Assembly: GCA_002352285.1 (NCBI GenBank)
Contig: DEIC01000047.1
Coordinates: forward strand, 1 to 19,893
From: Alphaproteobacteria bacterium UBA2784
GTDB lineage: Bacteria; Pseudomonadota; Alphaproteobacteria; Micropepsales; Micropepsaceae
Direction of reading: 5' to 3'
DNA: 19,893 bases
Made by a program: the position numbers and the translations under genes. Position 1 is the first letter of the stretch. Each line of letters begins with the position of its first letter. The notes beneath the pieces were generated by a model, which made no database searches, was not told the origin of the DNA, and saw only the letters and a program-made list of their open reading frames with translations. This document shows positions 13,053 through 19,893 of this stretch, piece by piece.

Positions 13053-15260
13053 GTGTCACAGAACAATATCGCGCGCGGCTTGGCCGCCACGGGCCTGCTT
13101 TGGCTTCTTGCTGCACTGCCGTCCGGGCAGGTGCTTGCGCAGGACAATGATGCCATCGACGCGACCGGCGCCACACGGCCCATCGCAACCGCCACACGCA
13201 TCAGCAGTGATGAGGCGCCCAGCATTGACGGCGACATCAGCGACGCCATCTGGGCGCGCGCTACGCCGATTGAGGACTTCGATCAGCTGGAGCCCGATGA
13301 CGCCGCCGCGCCCAGCGAGCGCACCATCGCCCGCATCCTCTATGACGAGAACAATATCTATTTCTCGTTCTATGCCTATGACAGCGATCCGTCCGGCATT
13401 TCGGCCAATCTGATGAGCGGCCCTTACGGGCTTTCGGCAGATGACTTCGTGCGCGTGTTTCTTGACCCCTCGCGCAGCCGGCGCAATGCCTATCTGTTCG
13501 AAGTCAACCCGATCGGCGCGCGCTCTGAGGCCGTCATCCAGAACAACACCGACTTCATCTTTGAGTGGAGCACGGTGTGGGGCGCAAAAGCGCGGATCGT
13601 CGAGGATGGCTGGACAGCCGAAATCGTCATCCCCTTCCGCTCCATCTCCTATGACCACGAGATGGGCGATTGGGGCCTCGAGATGATGCGGCTGGTGCGG
13701 CGCAAGAGCGAGCGCATCCGCTGGGCCAATCCCGACAACGCGCTTTTTTCTACCGACGTCAGCCGCGCCGGCACCATGCGCAGCATAGAAGGGACGAGCC
13801 AGGGCATGGGCCTTGACGCCATTGTCTATGGCAGCCTTGTGTACAAGCATGACTGGCGCCCGGCGACGCGCGAAGATGACGTCACGTTCGAGCCTTCGGC
13901 GAACATCTTTTACAAGATCACGCCTGCGCTGACCGGCACGCTGACGCTCAACACCGACTTTTCGGATACGCCGCTGGATGAGCGGCAGGTCAATACCTCG
14001 CGCTTCTCCCTCTTTTTTCCCGAGACGCGTGAATTCTTCCTCCAGGATGTGGCCCTCTTCGAGTTTGGCGGCGGGGCGCTGGAAGACGTTAATGGCAGCC
14101 CCTTCTTCTCGCGCCGGATCGGTCTTGCAAATGGCGAGCCGGTCAATCTGAACGCCGGCCTCAAGCTCTCGGGCGTGGTGGGCGATGTGTCACTGGGCGC
14201 GCTCAGCGTGTGGGCCGATGGTCCGGCAGGCGAAGACCCGCGCCTTCTCTCCGTCTTGCGCGCGTCAATGCCGGTGGGTGAGTCCAAGGCCGGCATCATC
14301 CTGACCAACGGCGATCCGGTGGGTGATGACGACAACACGGTGCTGGGCTTCGACTATCAGTACCGCAACTCGCAATGGGTTGAGGGCATGTCGTTCCGCG
14401 CTGACTTCTACTATCAGCGCAGTTTCTCGGCGCTGGCGGGCGATGACGACAGCTTTGGCCTGCAATTTTCGCAGACGAGCGAGCCCTTCACCTTCGAGAT
14501 CAACGCGCAGCAGATCGGCGAGAATTTCAATCCGGCGCTCGGGTTCGTGAACCGGCCGGCGATCCGGGAGCTCAATGGCGATTTCGCGTACCGCTATCGC
14601 ACCGATGGCGGCGACATACGCTGGTATGAGATCGGCTCATGGTTCTACTACGTCACCGATCTCGACGGTAATCTGGAGACGCGCGAGAACGGCGTGTGGG
14701 CAGGGTTCCTGACCAGCGAGAATACCGAGCTGTTCGTCAACCTGATGAATGCCGAGGAAAACCTGCCGTTCGGCTTTTTCCTGCCCGACAGCGTCTTCAT
14801 CCCTGCAGGTGATTATGAGTGGTGGCAGGTCAGCCTCAACCACGGCACTTCGGACGAGCACGAATTTTCCTATCAGGTAAATCTCGCCTACGCCGATGGA
14901 TTTTTTGATGGTGTCTACACACGGGCCAATTTCGGCATCACGTGGCGGCCGAGCGAACACTTCTCGATCTCGCCGCGATGGAACTATCAGAAATTCGACA
15001 TGCCAGACGGCAAGGTCGAAATCCACATCGCGTTCCTCAATGGCACGATCGACTTCACGCCTGACAGCGGCATGATCATCCAGGCGCAGTGGGACAACAT
15101 CTCGCAGGCGATGGGCGCATCGATCCGCTACCGCTGGGAGTATGAGCCGGGTTCGGAGTTTTTTGCGGCCATTGCTGAAGGGGCGCATATTGACGAGGAG
15201 ACTTACGAGTCGCATGTCAGCGGCGCGTCCATCCGCATCGGGCATCTGTTCCGCTATTGA
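13053..15260 (+). CDS. Outer-membrane beta-barrel protein with N-terminal CBM9-like domain (DUF5916 type)
   Basis: 735 residues with a signal peptide ending VLA before QDND (cut after A29). Residues about 50-235 match the carbohydrate-binding family 9-like fold: PSIDGDISDAIWARA, ILYDENNIYFSFYAYDSDP, DDFVRVFLDPSRSRRNAYLFEVNP, DGWTAEIVIPFRSI. The rest (about 260-735) has repeated amphipathic strands with aromatic girdles, RFSLFFPETREFFLQ, and SPFFSRRIGL, as in DUF5916 barrels, and ends in a terminal aromatic (FRY), usual for outer-membrane barrels. The ligand and transport role are unknown; similar proteins are often listed only as hypothetical or carbohydrate-binding. The start is the GTG at 13053, with GGGGAG nine bases upstream. 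The stop abuts the stop of the convergent CDF gene with no gap. Confidence 0.85.
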   Translation: MSQNNIARGLAATGLLWLLAALPSGQVLAQDNDAIDATGATRPIATATRISSDEAPSIDGDISDAIWARATPIEDFDQLEPDDAAAPSERTIARILYDENNIYFSFYAYDSDPSGISANLMSGPYGLSADDFVRVFLDPSRSRRNAYLFEVNPIGARSEAVIQNNTDFIFEWSTVWGAKARIVEDGWTAEIVIPFRSISYDHEMGDWGLEMMRLVRRKSERIRWANPDNALFSTDVSRAGTMRSIEGTSQGMGLDAIVYGSLVYKHDWRPATREDDVTFEPSANIFYKITPALTGTLTLNTDFSDTPLDERQVNTSRFSLFFPETREFFLQDVALFEFGGGALEDVNGSPFFSRRIGLANGEPVNLNAGLKLSGVVGDVSLGALSVWADGPAGEDPRLLSVLRASMPVGESKAGIILTNGDPVGDDDNTVLGFDYQYRNSQWVEGMSFRADFYYQRSFSALAGDDDSFGLQFSQTSEPFTFEINAQQIGENFNPALGFVNRPAIRELNGDFAYRYRTDGGDIRWYEIGSWFYYVTDLDGNLETRENGVWAGFLTSENTELFVNLMNAEENLPFGFFLPDSVFIPAGDYEWWQVSLNHGTSDEHEFSYQVNLAYADGFFDGVYTRANFGITWRPSEHFSISPRWNYQKFDMPDGKVEIHIAFLNGTIDFTPDSGMIIQAQWDNISQAMGASIRYRWEYEPGSEFFAAIAEGAHIDEETYESHVSGASIRIGHLFRY

Positions 15261-16169
15261 TCAGGTGTGCGCGAGCGCCGGGTTCACTTCGAGCCCGGCC
15301 GGATCCTGATGGATCAGCACTTCGGCGCCGGGGAAGGCGGCCATGATGGCCGCCTCCACCTCGTCGGACACTTCATGGGCGCGGGAAAGCCGCATGTCCG
15401 GATCAAGTTCGAGATGAAACTGGATAAAGGTTGAAATGCCCGAGCGCCGCGTGCGCAGATCGTGAATGTCGCGTACTTCCTTGTGGGCACACGCAATCTC
15501 GCGGATTTTCTTCCGGTCGGTCTCGTCGAACTCCCTGTCCATCAGCTGGTCATAGGAGGCGCGGACAATCGAAATGGCGCTCCAGCCGATGACGCCGGCA
15601 ATCACAAGGCCGATGGCGCCATCAAACCACAACAGGCCGAACTGCGCCGTCATGACCAGGGCGGCGATCACTGCCGTGTTCATCAGGAGATCGCCGACAT
15701 AATGGAGATTGTCGGCGTGGATGGCGACAGAGCCGGTCATGCGGATGATGCGGCGCTGATAGGCGACGAGCCCCAGCGTCATGGCAATCGAAAAGAGAAT
15801 GACGCCGATGCCCAGAAGATCATCAGTCACAGGCACAGGGGCAATCAGGCGCGACACCGACTCATAGGTGAGGAACACGGCCGACACCGCAACCAGGCCA
15901 GCCTGGACAAGGCCGGCCAGCGCCTCGGCCTTGCCATGGCCGAAACGGTGTTCGGCATCGGCAGGCGTCACGGCGTGGCGGACGGCCAGAAAGTTGAACG
16001 CTGACGCAAGCACGTCAAGGCCGGAATCCATCAAGGCGCCGAGCATCGCAACTGAGCCGGACTGCCACCACGCCACTGCTTTTGCTGCCACCAGCGCCAG
16101 CGCCACAGCGACGGAGGCAAGCGTGGCGCGCTGCATCAGCCGTGACTTTTCCTGTGGCGTGAGGTTCAC
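15261..16169 (-). CDS. Cation diffusion facilitator, FieF-like divalent metal efflux protein
   Basis: An inner-membrane proton/metal antiporter exporting divalent cations such as iron, zinc or manganese. With the start used here it has 302 residues, the usual FieF length. Six membrane segments are seen. The transport site is intact: D48 and D52 in ALMDSGLD, H156 and D160 in LHYVGD, matching the Asp-Asp-His-Asp site of FieF. HRFGHGKAEALAGL is the family signature, and the cytosolic C-terminal domain keeps His positions in DIHDLRTRRSG, FHLELD and LIHQDP. The GTG at 16169 lies just past the pdxH stop with GAGG five bases upstream; ATGs at 16238 and 16211 lie within pdxH and would add an atypical tail. 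It probably shares the pdxH transcript. Confidence 0.9.
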   Translation of the reverse strand: MNLTPQEKSRLMQRATLASVAVALALVAAKAVAWWQSGSVAMLGALMDSGLDVLASAFNFLAVRHAVTPADAEHRFGHGKAEALAGLVQAGLVAVSAVFLTYESVSRLIAPVPVTDDLLGIGVILFSIAMTLGLVAYQRRIIRMTGSVAIHADNLHYVGDLLMNTAVIAALVMTAQFGLLWFDGAIGLVIAGVIGWSAISIVRASYDQLMDREFDETDRKKIREIACAHKEVRDIHDLRTRRSGISTFIQFHLELDPDMRLSRAHEVSDEVEAAIMAAFPGAEVLIHQDPAGLEVNPALAHT

Positions 16170-16176
16170 CGGCGCC

Positions 16177-16797
16177 TCACGGATAGAGACGGGATGCGGC
16201 CCACGGCGCATCGGCAGAGGCGCGCCGATAAACGACACGGTCGTGGAGACGGAAACGGCGGTCGCGCCAGAACTCGATCTCGAGCGGCGTCACGCGAAAG
16301 CCGGACCAATGCGGCGGGCGGTCCACCTTGCTCAAGGCGTATTTCGCGGCATAGCGTGCAATCTCTTTTTCAAACTCAAAGCGGCCATGCATCGGCCGCG
16401 ACTGTGCGGATGCCCATGCGCCGATCTGCGCATCCTTGGGACGTGTGGCGAAATAGGCGTCGGCCTCGGCATCGGTCACAACCGAAATTGTTCCGCGCAC
16501 GCGCACCTGCCGGCGCAGCGACTTCCAGTGAAACAGCAGCGCCGCCTTTCGGCTGGCCAGAAGCTCCCGGCCCTTGGCGCTCTCAAAGTTGGTGTAGAAC
16601 ACAAAGCCGCGCGCATCATGGGCCTTCATCAGGACCATGCGCACGTTGGGCAGGCCATCCGCATCAACCGTTGCGACCGCCATACCGTCGGGATCGTTGA
16701 TCTCCTTGGCGCGCGCCTCCTGATACCAGGCGGCGAACTGGGCCATCGGGTCATCGCTGACCGGCAATTCGGCGTTTTCCGCGGGTTCTGTCGTCAT
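16177..16797 (-). CDS. pdxH: Pyridoxamine 5'-phosphate oxidase
   Basis: This FMN enzyme makes pyridoxal 5'-phosphate from pyridoxine or pyridoxamine phosphate, the last step of vitamin B6 coenzyme synthesis and salvage. The 206 residues show the full family pattern: DPMAQFAAWYQEA (16-28), NVRMVLMKAHDARGFVFYTN (51-70), SAKGRELL, FHWKSLRRQVRVRG (89-102), the long insertion with IGAWASAQS, and the C-terminal signature RPPHWSGFRVTP followed by EFWRDRRFRLHDR. ATG 16797 is chosen; a GTG ten codons further up (16827) would extend the protein. No strong Shine-Dalgarno is seen. The stop is seven bases before the CDF start, so the two genes are probably an operon. Divergent from the Sel1 lipoprotein gene. 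Confidence 0.95.
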   Translation of the reverse strand: MTTEPAENAELPVSDDPMAQFAAWYQEARAKEINDPDGMAVATVDADGLPNVRMVLMKAHDARGFVFYTNFESAKGRELLASRKAALLFHWKSLRRQVRVRGTISVVTDAEADAYFATRPKDAQIGAWASAQSRPMHGRFEFEKEIARYAAKYALSKVDRPPHWSGFRVTPLEIEFWRDRRFRLHDRVVYRRASADAPWAASRLYP

Positions 16798-16838
16798 GGA
16801 TGATTGCGCCGTTAGCCATAAGATCACGGTCCGATGAC

Positions 16839-16867
16839 GTGACGCATTCGAGGTAACACGCTATCTT
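16839..16867 (+). promoter_or_regulatory. Possible promoter for the Sel1 lipoprotein gene
   Basis: GTGACG (16839-16844) and TATCTT (16862-16867) are separated by 17 bases, each matching the sigma-70 consensus at four of six positions. Transcription would begin near 16875, about 26 bases before the ATG at 16901. A weak call. Confidence 0.3.
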
Positions 16868-16900
16868 TCCGCGTCAACCCCTGAAAGCGTTCCCGGGACC

Positions 16901-17461
16901 ATGTTGAAACTGCTTCGCAGTCTTGCCGCTTCGTTTGCCGCGATTGCCCTGCTCGCTGGATGTGCAACGGCCGCGCCCGGGCAGCCGCGTTTTGATGAGG
17001 CCGCTGCTGCCTATGACCGGGGCGACTATGCCAAGGCCTTTGTCATCTGGAAGGAACTGGCAGATGACGGCGACATCGCTGCCATGCGCAATGTCGGCCA
17101 GCTCTATCGCCGCGGGCTGGGTGTGGAACGCGATCCGGTGATGGCCTTCCGCTATTACGGCCGCGCGGCAGAGCTTGGCCTTGCCACCGCCATGGCCAAT
17201 GTCGGCGTCATGTATGTGACCGGCGAGGGAGTTGAGGCCAATCCCGCCGAGGGAGCCCAGTGGCTGGCGCGCGCAGCCCAATCCGGCGTGCCGGTTGCAA
17301 TGTATGAGCTGGCGCGGCTTTACGAGGCGGGGCTTGGCGTTGAGAAAAACCTCGACACGGCGCGCGAGCTATACCGGCGGGCGGCGGATGCGGGCGATGA
17401 GGAGGCGCGGCTTGCGCTGGCGCGGCTGGAAGCAGGCCTCAGGGGCGCCGCCTCGCCGTGA
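16901..17461 (+). CDS. Sel1-like (TPR-type) repeat lipoprotein
   Basis: A 186-residue lipoprotein with a clear signal and lipobox (LLAGC, C21 as the lipidated residue). After a short linker it is built of Sel1-type helical repeats: the AAAYDRGDYAKAFVIWKELA half-repeat, then AMRNVGQLYRRGLGVERD, AMANVGVMYVTGEGVEAN, AMYELARLYEAGLGVEKN and EEARLALARLEAG. Such repeats are protein-interaction surfaces; a periplasmic scaffolding or envelope role is likely but no partner is evident. Residue D-rather-than-lipid sorting cannot be judged for this group. Upstream only a weak GGGA is seen as ribosome site. It is followed 83 bases later by the J-protein gene. Confidence 0.88.
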   Translation: MLKLLRSLAASFAAIALLAGCATAAPGQPRFDEAAAAYDRGDYAKAFVIWKELADDGDIAAMRNVGQLYRRGLGVERDPVMAFRYYGRAAELGLATAMANVGVMYVTGEGVEANPAEGAQWLARAAQSGVPVAMYELARLYEAGLGVEKNLDTARELYRRAADAGDEEARLALARLEAGLRGAASP

Positions 17462-17544
17462 AACGCGCCCTTTAACGGGGCAATGAGACTTCCTAGATTG
17501 AACGGGCAGCGCGAATCCCCGGCTGCAGACGTGACCCCTTTGCG

Positions 17545-18510
17545 ATGCGCGACCCCTATACCGTTCTTGGCGTGAAAAAATCTGCCAGCGACGCCGACAT
17601 CAAGAAGGCGTTCCGCGAGCTTGCCAAAAAGCATCACCCCGATGCGCACGGCAAGGATCCGAACGCGCTCAAGAAGTTCCAGGAAATCTCGGCGGCCTAT
17701 GAGCTTTTGTCCGACAAGGAAAAGCGCCGCCAGTATGATCGGGGCGAAATCGACGCCAACGGCCAGCCCCAGGGTTTTGCAGGCGGCGGCTTTGGTGGCG
17801 GGGGGCGTGGACCGTTCCGTGACTTTCGCGGACGTGCAGGCGCGGGGCCCGAGGCCGCTGCGGGCGGCTTCAACTTTGAAGACATTCTGGGCGACATCTT
17901 TGGCCGCCGCGCCAATATGGGCGGGCGTGGCGGGTCCAGTGGCGCGTCGGGTGGCGGCGCTGGTGGCTTCTCGGGGTTTGATGCAGGAGATCCGGGGCGC
18001 GGCCGCGCCGATCAGACCTTATCGCTCAAAGTCGCGTTTGAAGATGCGGCGCTGGGGGCAACGCGGCGTATCCGCCTTTCTGGCGGCAAACAGCTCGATG
18101 TGAAAATTCCAGCCGGTCTTACCGAGGGCCAGCAGATCCGCCTTAAAGGTCAAGCCGAAAACGGCGGTGATCTTCTGGTCACGGTTGGCATTGAGCCGCA
18201 CGCGCATTTCACGCGCGAGGGCAAGGACATTCATCTGCGATTGCCCGTCACGCTGGGCGAGGCCATAGCCGGCGGCAAGGTGACAGTGCCAACGCTGACC
18301 GGCAATGTCGTCATGTCGATCCCGGCAGGCGCCAACAGCGGCACGCGCCTGCGCCTCAAGGGCAAGGGCGTGCAGGCGGCATCGGGTGCGGGCGATCAAT
18401 ATGTGACGCTGGAAATCACCTTGCCGGAAAAGATCGATGCGGAGCTTGAGAACTTCATCAAGCTGTGGAGCGGCCGCCACCCCTATGATCCGCGCAAGAA
18501 GCTGGGTTAA
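17545..18510 (+). CDS. DnaJ-class co-chaperone, CbpA-like (no zinc finger)
   Basis: A 321-residue Hsp40 that would stimulate an Hsp70 (DnaK) ATPase and deliver substrates. The J domain fills residues 1-70, with DPYTVLGV, the essential HPD (31-33) and YELLSDKEKRRQYDRG. A Gly/Phe-rich region follows (about 76-155) with FNFEDILGDIFGRR. There are no CxxCxGxG zinc repeats, so it is class B, like CbpA. Two beta-sandwich substrate-binding domains follow (about 160-315), with the usual KIPAGLTEGQQIRLKG, DIHLRLPVTLGEA and LRLKGKG. No clear promoter or ribosome site precedes it. The fabI gene follows after 85 bases with its own promoter. Confidence 0.93.
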   Translation: MRDPYTVLGVKKSASDADIKKAFRELAKKHHPDAHGKDPNALKKFQEISAAYELLSDKEKRRQYDRGEIDANGQPQGFAGGGFGGGGRGPFRDFRGRAGAGPEAAAGGFNFEDILGDIFGRRANMGGRGGSSGASGGGAGGFSGFDAGDPGRGRADQTLSLKVAFEDAALGATRRIRLSGGKQLDVKIPAGLTEGQQIRLKGQAENGGDLLVTVGIEPHAHFTREGKDIHLRLPVTLGEAIAGGKVTVPTLTGNVVMSIPAGANSGTRLRLKGKGVQAASGAGDQYVTLEITLPEKIDAELENFIKLWSGRHPYDPRKKLG

Positions 18511-18531
18511 GGCAACTGCCGCCCCCCTTGT

Positions 18532-18560
18532 TTGACCCATTCCGGCTGATCGGCTATTGC
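18532..18560 (+). promoter_or_regulatory. Sigma-70-like promoter for fabI
   Basis: TTGACC (18532-18537) and TATTGC (18555-18560) lie exactly 17 bases apart. The -35 matches five of six consensus positions. Transcription would begin near 18567, leaving a leader of about 29 bases with GAGG seven bases before the fabI ATG. It probably also serves aroC. Confidence 0.55.
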
Positions 18561-18595
18561 GCCTGTCACATGGCGTCAGATCACGAGGTTGAAAC

Positions 18596-19441
18596 ATGAC
18601 CACCGGAACCGGCCTGATGAAGGGCAAGCGCGGCCTTATCATGGGCGTGGCCAACGAGAAGTCGCTGGCGTGGGGCATCGCGCAGGCGCTGCATGCGCAG
18701 GGCGCGGAACTGGCTTTCACCTATTTTGGTGATGCGCTGAAAAAGCGTGTGGAGCCGCTGGCGAAGAGCATTGGCGCCGCGCACATCCTTTCCTGCGATG
18801 TCGGTCAGGCCGACACGATCGACAGCACGTTCAACGCGCTGAAAGATGCGTGGGGCTCTCTCGACTTTGTCGTCCATGCCATCGCCTATGCGGGCAAGGA
18901 TGCGCTGAAGGGCCGCTATATGGACCTGACGCATGAGGAATTCTCGCAGGCGCTCAGCATTTCCTGCTGGTCGTTTACGGCTGTTGCCCAGCGTGCCGAG
19001 AAGTTGATGCCGAATGGCGGCGCACTTCTGACGCTTTCCTATTATGGCGCCGAGAAGGTGCTGCCGCATTACAACGTGATGGGCGTGGCCAAGGCGGCGC
19101 TGGAATGCAGCGTGCGCTATCTCGCCGAAGACCTGGGCCGCCAGAACATTCGCGTGAATGCCATCTCGGCGGGTCCGATCAAGACGCTGGCGGCGTCTGG
19201 CGTGGGCGATTTCCGCTTCATGCTGAAATGGAACGAGCTGAATGCGCCGCTGCGCCGCAATGTGACGATCGGCGACGTCGGCAATGCGGGCCTCTTCCTG
19301 CTTTCCGATCTGGGCGCGGGCGTGACCGGCCAGATCCAGTATGTCGACAGCGGCTATTCCATTCTTGGCCTTGCGTCGCTTGAGAATGCGGCGGGCTCAT
19401 CGGAACTGCTCGCCTCAGTGCGCAAGGGCGCTACGGAGTAA
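18596..19441 (+). CDS. fabI: Enoyl-[acyl-carrier-protein] reductase (NADH)
   Basis: It catalyses the last reduction in each round of type II fatty acid synthesis. The 281-residue short-chain dehydrogenase has the FabI-specific nucleotide site GVANEKSLAWGIA (17-29), LSCDVGQAD, VVHAIAYA (92-99), and the catalytic Tyr-x6-Lys pair Y159/K166 in LPHYNVMGVAKAALE, with NAISAGPIKTLAASG and the substrate loop after it. The position equivalent to Gly93 of the E. coli enzyme is Ala (A97) by my hand alignment. The C-terminus runs about 20 residues beyond the E. coli protein. Start supported by GAGG seven bases upstream. The chorismate synthase gene follows after 12 bases, so the two are probably co-transcribed. 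Confidence 0.96.
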   Translation: MTTGTGLMKGKRGLIMGVANEKSLAWGIAQALHAQGAELAFTYFGDALKKRVEPLAKSIGAAHILSCDVGQADTIDSTFNALKDAWGSLDFVVHAIAYAGKDALKGRYMDLTHEEFSQALSISCWSFTAVAQRAEKLMPNGGALLTLSYYGAEKVLPHYNVMGVAKAALECSVRYLAEDLGRQNIRVNAISAGPIKTLAASGVGDFRFMLKWNELNAPLRRNVTIGDVGNAGLFLLSDLGAGVTGQIQYVDSGYSILGLASLENAAGSSELLASVRKGATE

Positions 19442-19453
19442 GGCAAGCGCGCC

Positions 19454-19893
19454 ATGTCGCATAACAGCTTCGGCCATCTCTTCCGCATGACGACCTGGGG
19501 CGAAAGCCATGGGGCCGCCATCGGGTGTGTGGTCGATGGCTCACCGCCCGGCATTGCGCTTTCCGAAGCCGACATCCAGCCTTATCTTGACCGGCGCAGG
19601 CCGGGCACGTCGCGCTTTGTCACGCAAAGGCGCGAGCCGGACCGCGTGAAAATCCTTTCCGGCATTTTTGACGAGGGCGCGGGCGCGCGCACCACCGGCA
19701 CGCCGATCTCGCTCCTCATCGAGAATGAGGACGCGCGGTCCAAGGACTATGGCGCGATTGCCGAAAAATTCCGGCCGGGCCATGCGGATTACACCTATCA
19801 GGCCAAATACGGCATCCGCGACTATCGCGGCGGTGGTCGGCAATCGGCGCGCGAGACCGCCTCGCGCGTGGCGGCGGGTGCGGTGGCGCGCAA
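19454..19893 (+). CDS. aroC: Chorismate synthase, N-terminal part (runs off window)
   Basis: Converts EPSP to chorismate using reduced FMN, the last step of the shikimate pathway. The first 146 codons are visible. The N-terminus MSHNSFGHLFRMTTWGESHG carries the first family signature with the conserved His (H19). Further landmarks are DGSPPGIALSEADI, LDRRRPGTSRFVTQRREPD, GTPISLLIENEDARSKDY, FRPGHADYTYQAKYG and the second signature RGGGRQSARETASRVAAGAVA. The ATG at 19454 lies 12 bases after the fabI stop, with only a weak AAGG upstream, so coupling to fabI translation is plausible. The rest lies beyond the right edge. Confidence 0.96.
   Translation, partial: MSHNSFGHLFRMTTWGESHGAAIGCVVDGSPPGIALSEADIQPYLDRRRPGTSRFVTQRREPDRVKILSGIFDEGAGARTTGTPISLLIENEDARSKDYGAIAEKFRPGHADYTYQAKYGIRDYRGGGRQSARETASRVAAGAVAR

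Noticed and set aside
13056..13850. Minus-strand open frame of 264 codons opposite the CBM9/barrel gene
   Set aside because: Antisense to a convincing secreted CBM9-like domain; product lacks any pattern.
17462..17544. Terminator after the Sel1 gene or heat-shock promoter before the J-protein
   Set aside because: The GCCC...GGGG pairing is only about four bases, and the ATTGAAC run lacks a convincing -10 for either sigma-70 or RpoH.
1..19893. tRNA, rRNA or riboswitch genes
   Set aside because: No cloverleaf, rRNA-like or known riboswitch core sequence was recognised in any intergenic stretch.

Overview
The window is high-GC bacterial chromosome that reads like an alphaproteobacterium, most probably of the Caulobacterales/Maricaulales-Hyphomonadaceae type. 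This is an inference from three things: a gene transfer agent (GTA)-like head-gene cluster in the order of the Rhodobacter capsulatus GTA, the pdxH / Sel1 lipoprotein / J-protein / fabI / aroC neighbourhood, and the style of the proteins. I see no rRNA, tRNA, CRISPR array, transposase or integrase.

Left part (1-4315, minus strand). This is the start of a GTA or GTA-like head module, read right to left: small terminase (g1), large terminase (g2), portal (g3), a small membrane protein in the g3.5 position, prohead protease (g4) and the N-terminus of the major capsid protein (g5), which runs off the left edge. Most genes overlap or nearly touch. The exception is a 316-base gap between large terminase and portal, which holds an inverted pair of REP-like palindromic elements, another palindromic repeat and a perfect inverted repeat. 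A terminator-like hairpin lies just upstream of g1.

Middle (4521-12682). A sulfatase/phosphonate monoester hydrolase-type enzyme faces an orphan Leu/Ile/Val-type substrate-binding lipoprotein. Divergent from that is an MBL-fold hydrolase with a winged-helix tail. Then comes a minus-strand run of an AlkK-like acyl-CoA ligase, two TonB-C-domain proteins and a DUF1499 membrane protein. The two TonB proteins are paralogues with a conserved cysteine pair. The larger one shares a membrane module with the DUF1499 protein two genes on. I consider this envelope locus the least described part of the window.

Right part (12683-19893). A 370-base divergent regulatory region precedes an outer-membrane beta-barrel protein with an N-terminal CBM9-like domain (DUF5916 type). 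This faces a FieF-like cation efflux protein that sits behind pdxH. Divergent from pdxH is a plus-strand series: Sel1-repeat lipoprotein, CbpA-like J-protein, fabI (with a good sigma-70-like promoter) and the start of aroC.

All three convergent gene pairs end within 0-4 bases of each other, leaving no room for intergenic terminators. Functional calls rest on recognised motifs in the translations; no searches could be run.
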